The position numbers and the translations under genes were made by a program. Positions 48,053-60,000 of a DNA stretch of 64,000 nt are shown piece by piece. How positions within the stretch are numbered: position 1 is the stretch's first letter; every line of letters begins with the position of its first letter. A model generated the notes under the pieces. The model saw nothing but the letters and a program-made list of their open reading frames with translations. It was not told where the DNA came from and did not search any database. The DNA is from Ptiloglossa arizonensis (Eukaryota > Arthropoda > Insecta > Hymenoptera > Colletidae), in assembly GCF_051014685.1 (NCBI RefSeq), contig NC_135060.1, positions 8,804,001 through 8,868,000 of the forward strand, in the 5' to 3' direction.

Positions 48053-48225
48053 GGTTGTTCGATAAGTTTTGTCGTAAGATAAGAAACGGAGCTATTAGGT
48101 TCGAAAGATGGTAATACTGTTCGATGAACGTGTGCAAAGTTTCGTGTAGATCGGTCGACTCGTTTGTATATTTGCAATTGTTCAAAGTGAAAGTGTCGTA
48201 ATATTTTTGTACAATGGAAAAAACG
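48053..48225 (+). mobile_element. Mariner-like 5'-end fragment, copy 4 (best preserved)
   Basis: It starts with ggttgttcgataagttttgt after TA (48051-48052), followed by cgtaagataagaaacggagc, tattaggttcg, tactgttcgatgaacgtgtg, caaagtttcgtgtagatcgg, tcgactcgtttgtatatttg and caattgttcaaag, and reaches caatggaaaaaacgac. That ATG (48214) lies where a mariner transposase would begin, but the frame stops after about 22 codons without recognisable transposase sequence. No matching 3' terminus was found within the next 1 kb. Confidence 0.8.
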
Positions 48226-51200
48226 ACAACACTTGTCACGAACACAAATTTACAAGTTCTTGAGGTTTTGCGCAATGTTTGAAAATTTTTACGCAATGCT
48301 CGGATTGCAAAGTATGTTTCGTCTTGCCTCGTGCGCGTTGTTTATCCTCACGAGCGTCGTTTCATTTGTTACTTCGTATTTCGCACAGTTTCGTCTGCTT
48401 TTGCTCCTCCTCTTAATTAACGGTTACACCTACAGTTCCTTGACCAATCGTATCTTTTTTTCTTTGGACGTAATTTGTGGCAGTATTAATTCGTCGAGGA
48501 CGAAGCCCGGCGAGTTGATTTTGGAGCTGTCCGCTCGAAAATAACGTTCGCGTATAAGTTACTTTATTTATCTTATAAATAGGAGTGGGCACGATCAAAA
48601 TATGTTCAATACAAATACTGAACACATCTGCTTAATGCATAGATCATTCGACTAGTAACCTGTGATCGATCAAATTCTTTTATATTGTACAACGGATCGT
48701 GTTACGAACTATCGTAAATATTTCTGCGTTTTGAATTTCACGCAGCTTTTCAAATATAACAACAATTTCCTATTCGATGTCTCTCAAAAAAAGGCTTATA
48801 TTTAATTCCATTGTCGAACGAAGAATACATTATTTCTATTCGAATCGTTAATTAAACCGAGGTATACTCATCCAGAATATTCGAGTTGACTCGTCTATAC
48901 ATATATATTATCCGAAGCAACTTTTACTCCGTAGTAAAATATTAATCAAATATTTATCACGTACGTATCTCATCTCTGATAAACTTTCTCTTTTCATTTT
49001 ACTTAGCGTATAAATAACTGGGAGAAAAATAAAGAAGAAGAATTCGTCTTTATCGTTGTAATATTTCTCAAGTGAATTATTTGTTTACCAACGTTTCGTT
49101 CGGGTCTATAATTTGACTGTTGTAGTTGTACTCGAACCGAGACAACTCGTCTTTGAGTATTCACCTATATGAGAAACTACACGATTAACTGGTTAAAATT
49201 TGCTCTCGTGCACCGTGATCGACGTGATCGTGTTTCGCGGCGCGCGTATTTGAAAGGAGATAACTTTCGGGGACTTTCTAGTAGTTTTTAAACGACGATA
49301 AAGTCGATCGAAGATAAAGCGTCCCGAGAAGCAGCTCGAACGAAGCAGTGAATCGTGGCGTGACACGAAATAGGATCAATTAGGGACGCTTCTCCTCGGC
49401 GGATACAAAAGCCGGGTTAAAGGGGCAGTTATTTTATTTTCTCGCGAATTTCCATTGCGCCAGAAGGGGGCTCACGCCTCTCACCGCCCACAATCCTGTC
49501 GACTGTCAGAACTGTCAGTGTTTCGTGTGCCGGTCGGTTTGCTTGTTTTAATCACCGAGCATCTTGGTGTCTTCGTTTCTTTTTCCTTTTTACTGGAATT
49601 TCTTCTCCCGTACTCCCGTAGCTCCCCGACTTTGATGGAAGTAATTAGTACGTTTCCTGTAAAATTGGAACCGACTCTTTTCGCTCCGTTTCTTCCCCCT
49701 TCGAGAGAAATTTCGCGAAATTTCGAAGGGGAGAATACCGAGTTATTCTCGCAATAATACGAATCACAATACGATTTAATGGTTGTAACGTTCGACGTTA
49801 ACAAGTGTTACATGCCACGAGTACCAAGCGACAGAATACTAGGTAGCAAGCTCGATTGCGATCGAGAGTCGAACAATGAACGACCGCTCGTGGCTTCGGT
49901 TTTCGTAGACACATGTACAGAATGGAATATTTAAATAGCTTGGAAATTAAATAGAACAACTCGGTTGCTCGTGAATGTTCGACGAAACTGTTCAGGATCG
50001 TGCTTCTCGAAGGGGTATTTTTCGAATTTCGAAAGATTTTTAAACGGAACCGCCCATATTGTACAAATATTCCATTCAATTCGAACGAAACGTGAAACGT
50101 TTGAAATATACAAAACATTAATTCGTATATTAATTAATTTGTAATTATCGCTATGTTCGCGACGAACTTTGCTACCTTACTTATATCCATAAGCAATGGA
50201 ATTATTTAAGTATTTCCATTTAAACAAGCTACCACATTGATAAAACAGATTGTGTAAATTTAGAGCTCGAAGTAAACAGGGAAGAAAATTTCGTCTTGCC
50301 TCTAGTCCTTGTGTAACCGGTTTATCGCAACGCAACAAATTTCGTTGAACATCCAAAGAATCGCAACGTTCGACCTCCAAAAGATTGCAAGGTTCAACCT
50401 CCAAAGGATTGCAAGGTTCGACTCTAATTTTCATCGGTTCGTGCATCGTTTGGTTCGTCCTTTGCGAAGCTTCGTCGGTGCCAAACGTTAACGTGCCGCT
50501 CGAAAACGATTGCAAACCGCGACAGCTATTTAAATACCGTACCAGCCGCGTTAAGATGTGCCAAGGGGTTATGGCATTCGCGTGCATTCACGCGCGTGCA
50601 GCTGTAGCAACGTGTTTCCGCAGGTTCGTAACGCACCGTTTGACAATATTATAAACGCCTTCGTTTAAAGCGCATTCATCGCGGATTTACACTGGCCAAC
50701 TGCCGTAACTTTGACACTTCTGTTTAAGCGGTTTATACTCGAGGAAATACGTACAACGCGGTTTCTCCCCTCACCCCACCTTGCTCGATCTGAGATCACG
50801 CGGTATCACCGAAGCAGACTCGAGAATCGCACCCCATTTCAGGTCGCGGGATATTTTGAGGTTTATTACCTCGTTATACCAACCAAGGAAACGCGTTGCA
50901 AGAAAGTTATCGCTGCATTGTTCCCGTAATGGTAATACGGTTTAACAAAGCTTTAATGAGGGGCATAAATTTAGCTTTGAGTCAAAGATTTATGAAATAA
51001 ATTCTACGGAGGATGAAGGTTAACTACTAACTATATTATCTACCAGGGTTTTGCAACTGTAATTTGTCCTCCGCGCGACTTGTATCGTTGCAACGGATGT
51101 GTACCGTGGCTTTGCTCGCTACTCGACCGTACTTGCGTGTGCATTAAACATCGAGTAAACCGTACGATCGCATTACGTTTGCGTTCGGTGGACGAGCTTC

Positions 51201-52857
51201 GATATTTTAAGATCACGGCTACTTGTACACGTCGAGTTACCCGTTCGTGGTATAACTCGATCGTATGGTTGTCGAGGTTCGTTTTCACGCGACGTTGAAA
51301 TCGCGAGAACGTGACATTTTTTCGCGAGTCGTTTCACGCTGCAACGTATCTCGGTAAATGACACGAGATCGAGGGTATTGCGAACAGTACTCTCGTTGTT
51401 GAAAAAGTAATCAATTTACCGAGCGAAAGAAACTAGAGAAAATGAGGGAAGAGGTATTCGAAACATTATTCAACGAATAAATATTCTCGCTAATCCAACG
51501 AGGTTATCGAGTAACGCGGTACCGTTGAAACAACGATGGCGACCGTGTCACGATCTAGTTTTCACCGCGGGCAGCTTGCGACATCACCTTGAAAATCCAA
51601 CTAAAAATCGAACCACGGTACGATTTCGCAACGTTTCGCTCGCTGGACTAATTGGAATGTCACGATGATTTTTAAAATTCCAGATGACAAATGACGTGTC
51701 ATTCAGTGTCGCGTCGATAGAAATCGCGATTCTATGCCAGCGGAAAATGAACCTTTGTCACGAATGTCGGGTCAAGGCGCGAAGATTAAGTACGAACCGA
51801 GTGACAATTCCTCGTAGCGAAATTATCGACCGGTCTGGGCAAATTGTTGCTCGTTATCGACGTCGACATCTCGGATAATTAATCCGCTGATTTTCAGATT
51901 TCATTCTATTATGGTCCGTCCGGTATTGCAACGCAGAAGCATTATTCCGCGCGAGACGAGCTTTAATTACGAATCGAGCACTGCGAGCCGTACGCGCGGC
52001 CTTGTCGGCTACGTCTTTCCGCTTTTATCGGGCTGCTTCGATAAACGTGAATCGTAAAGATACAAATGAGGCTGAGCCGTTCCGTAAAACCACCTCGTAT
52101 CGCGAACGGTTTCTTTAATACCGTTCTCGATGCACCCCGTTTCATTAAGAAGTCCGAAACCATCTACTGAAGGACGATGCGTGCTGCTTGAACAACGAAT
52201 CCAGGATGCGTTGAGATTGCGTTAAATATCGCCGGCTCGCAGAGAGCCCGAGCGATTCTTTTTTTTTTTTTTTTCTTTTCCTCTCTGTTAAATACAGTTG
52301 TCACGGTTCGCGAATCGATAACAGATTTCAGACTCTTTGTAGACAGTGCAGCGAATTACACCCCGATACGAATACCACCGACGATTTGAACTCGAGACAC
52401 CGTAACGATATCGTGGACACTTTTATAATTGGGCTTTAATTCTTATATTTATTCGTAATTTTTACAATCGAGATATTAATTCTTACGATCGTTCCAGTAC
52501 CTCCGGTAGGATATATTAACTTTTTATTTTTATTTTTCTTTTGCTGCTGCTTCTTCTCCTTCTTCTTCTTGGACGAATTTTATAATACGTTGCATCGACT
52601 GCAAGGTCATTAGTGACAAGGTTATCCGAATACATTATACTTTTGAGAACACGTTCGTTTACTCGAGGTAGTTTATCGTGTTTCTTACACGATCTTGAGC
52701 TGTTAGGGCCCTGTCTCGATTTATGTCGTATCTTCGTTCAAGCGATTCGATAATATTTGACGGTAATAATTTAATTGAGCGTGTGATCTTAACGCAGTTG
52801 GAATCTCACGACTCTTTTTTTATTTTCTTATTCGTGATATAGTATTGTATAATATTG
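48226..52857. other. Non-coding stretch without recognisable gene
   Basis: About 4.6 kb with overlapping short frames (49455-49804, 50177-50654, 51040-51364 and others), all without motifs. A T16 run with further T/C occupies 52257-52278 and a ttcttctccttcttcttctt tract lies near 52550. The phrase aaaaga-tgcaaggttc-acctcc is repeated two to three times near 50370-50420. Confidence 0.45.
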
Positions 52858-52988
52858 TCGGGTTGTTTGGAAAGTGATTTCGTTTTCTTTGGTGAAAATA
52901 AGACACGATTTTTTCAGAGTGTGTATACATTTTATTAAATTATATATTCTCCAATTTGGAAAACGAAATCACTTTACGAACAACCCAA
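52858..52988 (-). mobile_element. Mariner-type miniature element, copy 3 (131 bp, reverse)
   Basis: The ends tcgggttgtttggaaagtga and (reverse complement of the right end) ttgggttgttcgtaaagtga are inverted repeats continuing through tttcgttttc. On the minus strand the interior reads ccaaattggagaatatataa and atgtatacacactctgaaaa, aligning with the copies at 2671 and 41230. The flanking dinucleotides are TG on both sides (52856-52857, 52989-52990) instead of TA. The frame at 52874-53155 starts inside it and has no domain. Confidence 0.85.
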
Positions 52989-53157
52989 TGATTTCCATTC
53001 TGTGCAAGATATTACTTTTTGTACCCCATGTGTCCTACTTTCTAGTATCTTGTCATACAAAGTTAATTAATATAATATTTGTAAATTTAAAACCGTCATC
53101 AGGTTTCTCTAAAAACGAAACAGTTGATCGTAGAATTTTTATCTCTTGTGTCTAAAA

Positions 53158-53245
53158 TTTGGTACACGTATCCCGGACGATTTTTGCATTCATCGACAAA
53201 ATGCAGTTGCATCTTTTTTCGAAGCAAATTGTGTTTTCTAGCCGG
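53158..53245 (+). repeat. Dispersed single unit of the 55.3-kb array
   Basis: The stretch ttggtacacgtatcccggac, gatttttgcattcatcgaca, aaatgcagttgcatcttttt, tcgaagcaaattgtgttttc matches the repeat unit at 55270-55760 almost base for base, but stands alone about 2 kb upstream. Confidence 0.88.
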
Positions 53246-53989
53246 TAATATTTACGGGGATCCTCCTTATAATATTTTACAAAGATTCGTGGTAGATATC
53301 GAACGAGTCACGAGTGACGTCAAAGTTACAACGTCCAAGTATCGCTCTCGTAAAAATTCAAAGACGCCGGCTAACTTGTTTCCGAATAATTAGTATCTCG
53401 TCGTGTTTGCGAGGAATGCTCGAAACTTTCTCACAAAAATCAGCCGCATCCCTCCGTACGTTAGAACGCGTCGAACTCGAGGGCTAATCCAAAGAGTAGA
53501 GAAAAAGTTGTCGGGTTCGCGGTTCGAAACAATCGTTCGACGCTCAAAGCAAACACACGAAGGTGTTCCACCGTTTGTTTGGCCGGGTTTGTCTTTCGAG
53601 GTCTCTAAAATCCACATAATTGCTGTGAGAATCGTTCACAGCCACCGGCTAGCGCCACTCGAGGGAGCGAGATTCCACGCGCGTTCGACTCACGCCCTTC
53701 ACGGGATTCGTTTGCTTAGGTGGAGCCCGATCTTTTGTTTCTGTATCTTGTTGCACAGTACGAGGATACTCGTGACGATCGGGGTGCCTAACGGTTTTCT
53801 TTTTTTTTATCCCTCGAGGAGAGACCGAATCGCGGCTACTCGAACCGCGAGCTTAAGAAGCTACGCTGCCAGGTAACGTGTTGATTCTCGTGAGATGGAA
53901 ACCCTTTCGGAGGTATCCTCCACGGAGAATTAAAACGTGAGAACGATAAATAACCGACCCTGGAAAACATTTCGTGATCGTGGTCGTAC
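53246..53989. other. Non-coding stretch; 157-codon frame not supported
   Basis: The plus frame 53403-53876 opens at a non-ATG codon and shows no domain; minus frames overlap both its ends. No repeat is evident. Confidence 0.4.
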
Positions 53990-54205
53990 TTCGGACGATT
54001 GCTCGACAAATCTGAATATTTGCGATCGGGAATATCGATCGTTGCACAAGTAAGACGAATTCTCGTTAACACTTTACGGTATTCGATAAAAGATACACTT
54101 CGAACGCGGATAGTTACTCGATGACGTGAATCGGTATATTCACGATTAGGAATATCGGTCGTTGTCTAAGGAAGTGTTCTTGTTAACGATTCACGGTACT
54201 CCAAG
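53990..54205. repeat. Two-copy tandem duplication, ~120-bp unit
   Basis: The phrase gatcgggaatatcgatcgtt, gcacaagtaagacgaattct, cgttaacactttacggtatt near 54023-54085 recurs as gattaggaatatcggtcgtt, gtctaaggaagtgttcttgt, taacgattcacggtact near 54143-54195. Confidence 0.82.
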
Positions 54206-55269
54206 AACAATCGAGATGTACGTTTGAAAGAGACTTTCGGGTTACGTTTATCGAAACTCTAAACACCGAATTACATCGAAACGCCACACCGTCGTGTGTC
54301 AATCAGCCGAGAGCCGATTCGAAAATTGATTACGCGCTATCTTCGCCCACGCCTTGGAAAATAACATTCTTCGGCTTCCACGAGCGGGGGGTGGGTGGGT
54401 ATAAATATTATTGAAACGCAGCGCCACGAGTGACGTTCCACAGATCACTGACGTTCCCCGTACTTTTTTCTTTCATTTCTTTTTTTCTTTTTCCTTCTTC
54501 TTTTCTTTTTTTCTTTTTTTCCCCTCCTTCGAGACCCCCCTCCCGTCCCGCTCGTTTACCACAAATCAAACGGATTCGTAGGTGGCGATGACGCACGTCA
54601 TCGATACGTAAGAGCACTTCGCGCGACTTTCAAGTGCAGTATAATCTATGGCGTGACTACGTTAAAATTGATACGGGAGTGGCTGGTTTGGACCCGCGTA
54701 AGCGTAATCTACGATCGGGGCTCTGGGAAGTGTTAGATAAAGTGAAACATCATCGGGGAGGAGGCGGCCGTTAACAGGGCATCGTCATAAAATCGTCGTC
54801 CGAGTTACCTCCTTTCGTGAAGGGTAAGTGTTTCACGGCGCTATCGTGCCTGGGAGGTCGACGGCTACGACATTTCACGCCTAACGCTGACTAAATGCCC
54901 GACGATATCGCGGTGATTTATTCGGTGATATGACAGCGACTTTCTACGAAAGAGAGTAAGTCCTCGTAATCGTGAGCAACGCTCGTACCCACGCAATATC
55001 GATCTCCGTTTTAGCGAACGTGTTCAGCACCGTGTTTCGTCCTCTCCCGTGTTCAACGCTATCGTTGCGAATGTGTAACGTCCTTTGGAAAATTCCGACT
55101 CGTGAGTGGAAAAATGTATCGTTACCGAATTCGTGCGTATTATTGCACGATGAGCACGAAACGCGTTGAAACGAAATGTAAATTGCTTCGGGATGAATCG
55201 TAACTTCGATTTTGCTCCGGATAAAGAGAAATGGCGGAGGAGAAAGTCGAACGGTGTTACGAGCTCTAT
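54206..55269. other. Non-coding; polypyrimidine tract 54462-54530
   Basis: The tract is almost pure T/C. It makes a lysine-rich minus frame (54408-54617) that is not a gene. 54740-54930 is GC-rich and repeat-free. Frames on both strands at 54944-55360 overlap one another without motifs. Confidence 0.45.
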
Positions 55270-55760
55270 TTTCTCGCGAGTTTTTTGCATGCATCGACAA
55301 AATGCAGCTGTATCTTTTTTTTCGAAGCAAATTATGTTTTCTTGTTTTTGCATCGATTGACTCTTTTTACAATTTTACGTACACAAGTATAGCTTCTTGA
55401 ACAAAGTATACGATTCCTTCAACAATTTGGTACATATATCTCGGACGATTTTTGCATGCATCGACAAAATGCAGTTGCATCTTTTTTTTCGAAGCAAATT
55501 ATGTTTTCTTGTTTTTGCATCGATTGACTCTTTTTACAATTTTACGTACAGAAGTATATCTCCTCGAACAAAGTACACAATTTCTTCAAAAATTTGGTAC
55601 ATCGAGAAAATGCAGCTGCATCTTTTTTCAAAACAAATTGTGTTTTCCTTTTCTTAATCGATAGACTCTTTTTACAATTTTACATACAAAAGTATATCTC
55701 CTTGCACATAGTATACGATTCCTTTAAAGTTTGGTACACGTATCTCGAACGATTGTCTCA
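55270..55760. repeat. Tandem array, ~166/146-bp units, three copies
   Basis: Each unit has tttttgcatgcatcgacaaa, atgcagctgcatcttttttt, tcgaagcaaattatgttttc, ttgtttttgcatcgattgac, tctttttacaattttacgta and gaacaaagtatacgattcct. Anchors fall near 55288, 55454 and 55600; the third unit lacks about 20 bp. Overlapping plus frames (55166-55779) repeat the same residues and are artefacts. Confidence 0.92.
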
Positions 55761-56829
55761 TTCACAGTTGCCAATTTGAACAATTTCCAAATTCCGACTA
55801 CTCCGTGATTTATTCATCAAGACATTCGCAAATCCATAAGGCAAGATTTCAAGGCTCATATTTTTATCGATCTTAGAATGTTTTCCGCGACGCGCTATTT
55901 TAAAACGCACTAATTCCGAAAGGAAACATTCGCGCCACTATATTTACACGTTTCTTATTCTTACGATCGTTCGAGTGAGTTGGTAAACCATGACTAAACA
56001 TTCCAGGATCAGCTTAAAGGTTCGAGAAATCGCGCGTAATCATCGATGCATCGTGATACATCCATGATGTATTGGTTTCGGGAAGATAAATCGTTCGCAT
56101 CCGCTTTTAGACCGATTCTGGTAACCTTCTGTATCTTCCACCAACCGACAGTTCTAATAATAACGATACTAACAAAGATAACAATAATACACCTTTGTTA
56201 CACCAAGATTATATAGAGCAACTCATTGACCGAAAAGACCGAAATTCGATGCAATGAAAAAAGAAAAAAGTATTCGTACGCAAGTATGCAAAAGCAATAT
56301 AAAACTCTATACTGTTATTAACTCGATCTAGAGAACGATGTACTAAGAATAAAATAATATATACTGGATAAAATAATATACAAAATAAAAGAAAGAGGAG
56401 AAGAATACACAAAAGAATATCGGTTTCGTTTCACGAGGAATCGTACGTCGAAAATATAATAATACATAGTCGTAAAATTTGTCGAGCACGAAGAACGCGT
56501 ACAATAAATTACGGTAAAAAAAAACATTTCCACGTTCGAAACAACGATTTTCCGATTTAATATCTCCGGTATCTCGCGAGACGTTCAATGGCGTCCAGAA
56601 AAAAACGGAGCATCCCGCGTACGTGTAAAATAATAATCGCGTTAAGATCCCGTGGTAGACCCGCTACGAAAAGCCACGGTTTGTCCGGTACGCGGAGTAT
56701 TCTATCGTGCAGTTCCAACGATCGTCCTGGACGCAATCAGAGTGGCGATATCGAGCACGAGAGCACAATAGGAGAAAATGAACCGCAAGGAGGTCCGCGA
56801 GTTAGAACAAGAAACCCGTAGGAGGGAGC
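55761..56829. other. AT-rich non-coding stretch
   Basis: 56209-56588 gives only phenylalanine/tyrosine-rich minus frames. A plus frame at 56588-56821 opens with a true ATG (atggcgtccagaaaaaaacg) and runs 77 basic codons, but nothing in it is recognisable and no splice or promoter context supports it. Confidence 0.3.
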
Positions 56830-57080
56830 CGATCGGGACCGCCGTCATGCTACGGGGGCTTTATGGTTCGCAATGTCACGTGTGACAGGAACGACAGTGG
56901 CCGCAGAAACGATTCTTATTATTAGCCGGCATCCCCTGTCTCGCTGCATTGATTTACTTCGACTGTCACTGCTCGATAAGCCGGCCGTAATGCATTGCCG
57001 GCCGGTCGGCAGTCGGCCCGGTGCACGGATGCAAATATATCCTGCGACACGTGACGTACACGGTTGAACCCGGTTCGTTC
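56830..57080. promoter_or_regulatory. Candidate conserved non-coding element with E-boxes
   Basis: This GC-rich, repeat-free stretch contains two CACGTG E-boxes (gtcacgtgtgac near 56876 and gacacgtgacgt near 57047), ctttatggttc (Hox/caudal-type core) and repeated gccggc words. The first E-box is itself inside a 12-bp palindrome. No coding potential is recognisable. The call is by motif density alone. Confidence 0.22.
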
Positions 57081-60000
57081 TCGCGGTGATCCGTATTAAT
57101 GTTCGTCACTTAACAAGATCACGAGTCCCCGAGTGTAGTTCCGCGGTGATATATCGTGTTTGGCGTATTGCGACACCACAGGGCGCGAAAGAATTCGCCA
57201 CGGTTGTACGATCTTTTTGACGGGGATCGAGTCTGATCGTTGGAATTGTTCATTTTCACATCGCGGCCGCGATGGATTTCTTTCTGTAGCACCGCCGCCA
57301 CCGCCGATCCGAGTTCCACGGTGTCGCGCGGCGTTCGAGAACGAGAAAAGAAGCTCGGTACGCGCCGCTCGATCCGTTTAACCCTGTTTGACAGTTGCAA
57401 CCACCGTGCGCCGGACGGTCCCTCGTCTAATTCATTCGCTCCTGATACGTGTCACCCGGTGTAATTTCAAAAGTCGGAATGTTCGGGTTGTGCGTGTATT
57501 CTCGCTGACCGTACACGCCATGTTTTAAACATTAATCTCGCGAAAGGAAATAAAATTGACCAATGTCTCTCGGTAGCTCGTGCTCCGTGAGCGAGTTTCT
57601 CGCTGATGAACCATCCGATACGCTTATTTTTTTATTTATTACAATTACCAATTTTCGATAAATGTATTGACGTTGATATGTGAAAAGATCGGTATAAGTA
57701 TCACGTGTTTTGAGTATTTGTATATATAGTGGTAAACTGAGATGGAGATTGGGAGTGGTTGAATAGGAAAGGAGAAAGAAAAATAACTAAAAATGAAAAT
57801 AATAATTATGATGGAAGCTCTGCAAAAGATGATACGGTACACGAGTGTTTGTCAGAATAGTTAGGTAAATCTAGTTCGAGAGAATGAGTTCTTTTGAGTG
57901 TGTATATGAGATGTTTGATTAGGAAAGGGCACATTAATTTACGAGTACCATCAGTTGTCTATTTTGACAATTGTCCACGAATATTGTAGGCAAAGACACC
58001 TACAAGTAGCCTGGAATGTTGATGATCGAGTAATTTTAAAAAGAAGTTCGATACAAGTCAAATTGGCCACTTTGGTAGCTCTAGTGTTAATTTGTAACAG
58101 ATTGTAACAAGATTGCGTTGTCTTCCGATAAGTTTCGACTATTCCTGTTAATCGTATCACGAGACGATTAAAGAATCGTTAAAAGTTAAAAGAAATGTTA
58201 AAGAATCGAAATTGAATCGACGTTCGTGCCGTGTCTTTAAGCTCGCGCAGAGTATACCCAGTATACATATTTATTTCCACGGGAATAGAAGGAACGAAAT
58301 TTTCGCGAGAATGACGAACGATTCACTTTAAACGAAATCGAACGACCGCTCGAGGACATCGCCGACCTATACCGAACGTACGAACACTGCCAGTACGCGA
58401 GAAGATTGCAACAGCGATCGAGTTTAAAAACTTTGTCACGCGGTGGAATCTAGAAATATCGTGGGCTATACTTGGATCGGAATTAAGTGGTCACCGGAGA
58501 CCCTTGACAGTCTATTCTCACCGGTATCTTTTGACTACATCGCTGCGTTGTCTCTTCGTGTAAAGCTCCGAGCACCCAGTCTTTGTCTCTCGAAACGGAA
58601 AAGCTGATACGGCGTGACAATAGGTGTTCCACCTAGCGTGATCAAAGTCAAGGAAGTAGCCTTGAACGCTTAATCGATTTTGAGTAAGGACTGTGACCGT
58701 CGAGTCTACTTTGTTAAACGAAACACAAACGTGACTATAACTGGAGCGTGTGATCGAATGGATTCTTTTCATCTAGTGCGTTCCTGGGGTCTTTTTCAAC
58801 CCGTTTCGTTCTCGCAATACATTGTTCCATGATCGAAGCTATTGTAATAGATATCACTGGAAGTTCTTGTACATTCTTAGTCCTCTTTTTTTTTTAATAC
58901 AAAGTTAAAAACACGAGTTCCATAAGTTTCAGACATTTTTCGAGCAAAGATCTCGAGCGTACAGTCGAACGTATCGATGTTAAATTATTCTGAACGTTAA
59001 ATCGTCTCGAGAGGTCCGTACCGAGAATCACCTTTCACGATGGACGTTTTCACCGAAAAAGAGAAGATTAATATACAATTTATTCCGTCAGTTTACCAAA
59101 GAACGTCCCACCCAACGTCTTCGTGTTCGTTCTCTCGAAGTGGGAGGGAATTTTGTAAATCGCCACCTTCTTTTTTCCCCCTGTTGCGTTCAATTTTTAT
59201 CCTCCCCTCGGTCGATGTGTTGCGTTGCAAGTATCTTCAGGGACACGCAACGTTTCAATCGAATCCGGTTCACCCGTCAATCCGTATTAACGTTCTTCGT
59301 TTACACGGCCGTTGGTTAGGTCTTGACATTTTAAGGTGGCGCCGTCTGACAAGTATGACAGCGTCGGTGCAGCAATGCATGTTGCACCGTTGCTTAATTG
59401 CCGTTTAGTAACTCTCGCGAAAAGTTCACCGCGTTATCTAAAACTGAAAACGCACAATCGATTCGCATTACCGACACTCGCCACCCAAAAATAACGAACA
59501 AAACCGTGGACTTTCTCCCCGTACTAGTTTCACCGCATCAACAATTTTCCATCTGCGGCGAAGATTGCCTTATCAATTTAATTAACGTTTCGTTCGCGAG
59601 GCCTGGCATCAAACTGCGCGGAATGTTAATTATAAAATGTCCGGTACAGGGAAAAATCGATCGATTTGTTGGTTTCGAGCTATTACAAGTCGTTAATCGT
59701 ATTAAGGGGTACCACTTTCGTACCGATCGCGAACAAATTAAATATAAAGATCTTAAAGGGGAGTGTTAATGTTTTATTCCGTCGCGACCTATCGAGCGTT
59801 ACGTTTTTTTTTCTCTCCTAATCTCGCAACGCGAGAGCATGATCGAAAGCAATATTCGTAGGATATTCGTAAGTTACACGCGCGCGTAGTGTAACACGGG
59901 CAAATTTATGAATCGGTTTAACGAAGTTTTCGCTCCCGTCTATTACTCGAAATGGTATACCGGGTAAGGTAGGAATCAAACCGCGAAGTTTCGTTAAGAA

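Noticed and set aside
47823..48296. 157-codon minus frame resembling the plus frame at 13649-14095
   Set aside because: The shared peptide is antisense of the mariner-like 5' fragments, which explains the likeness without any gene.
53403..53876. 157-codon plus frame
   Set aside because: Non-ATG opening and no domain; opposing minus frames overlap both ends.
56209..56588. Aromatic-rich minus frames resembling membrane proteins
   Set aside because: AT-rich DNA read in pyrimidine-rich registers; three overlapping registers are open, none with a motif.
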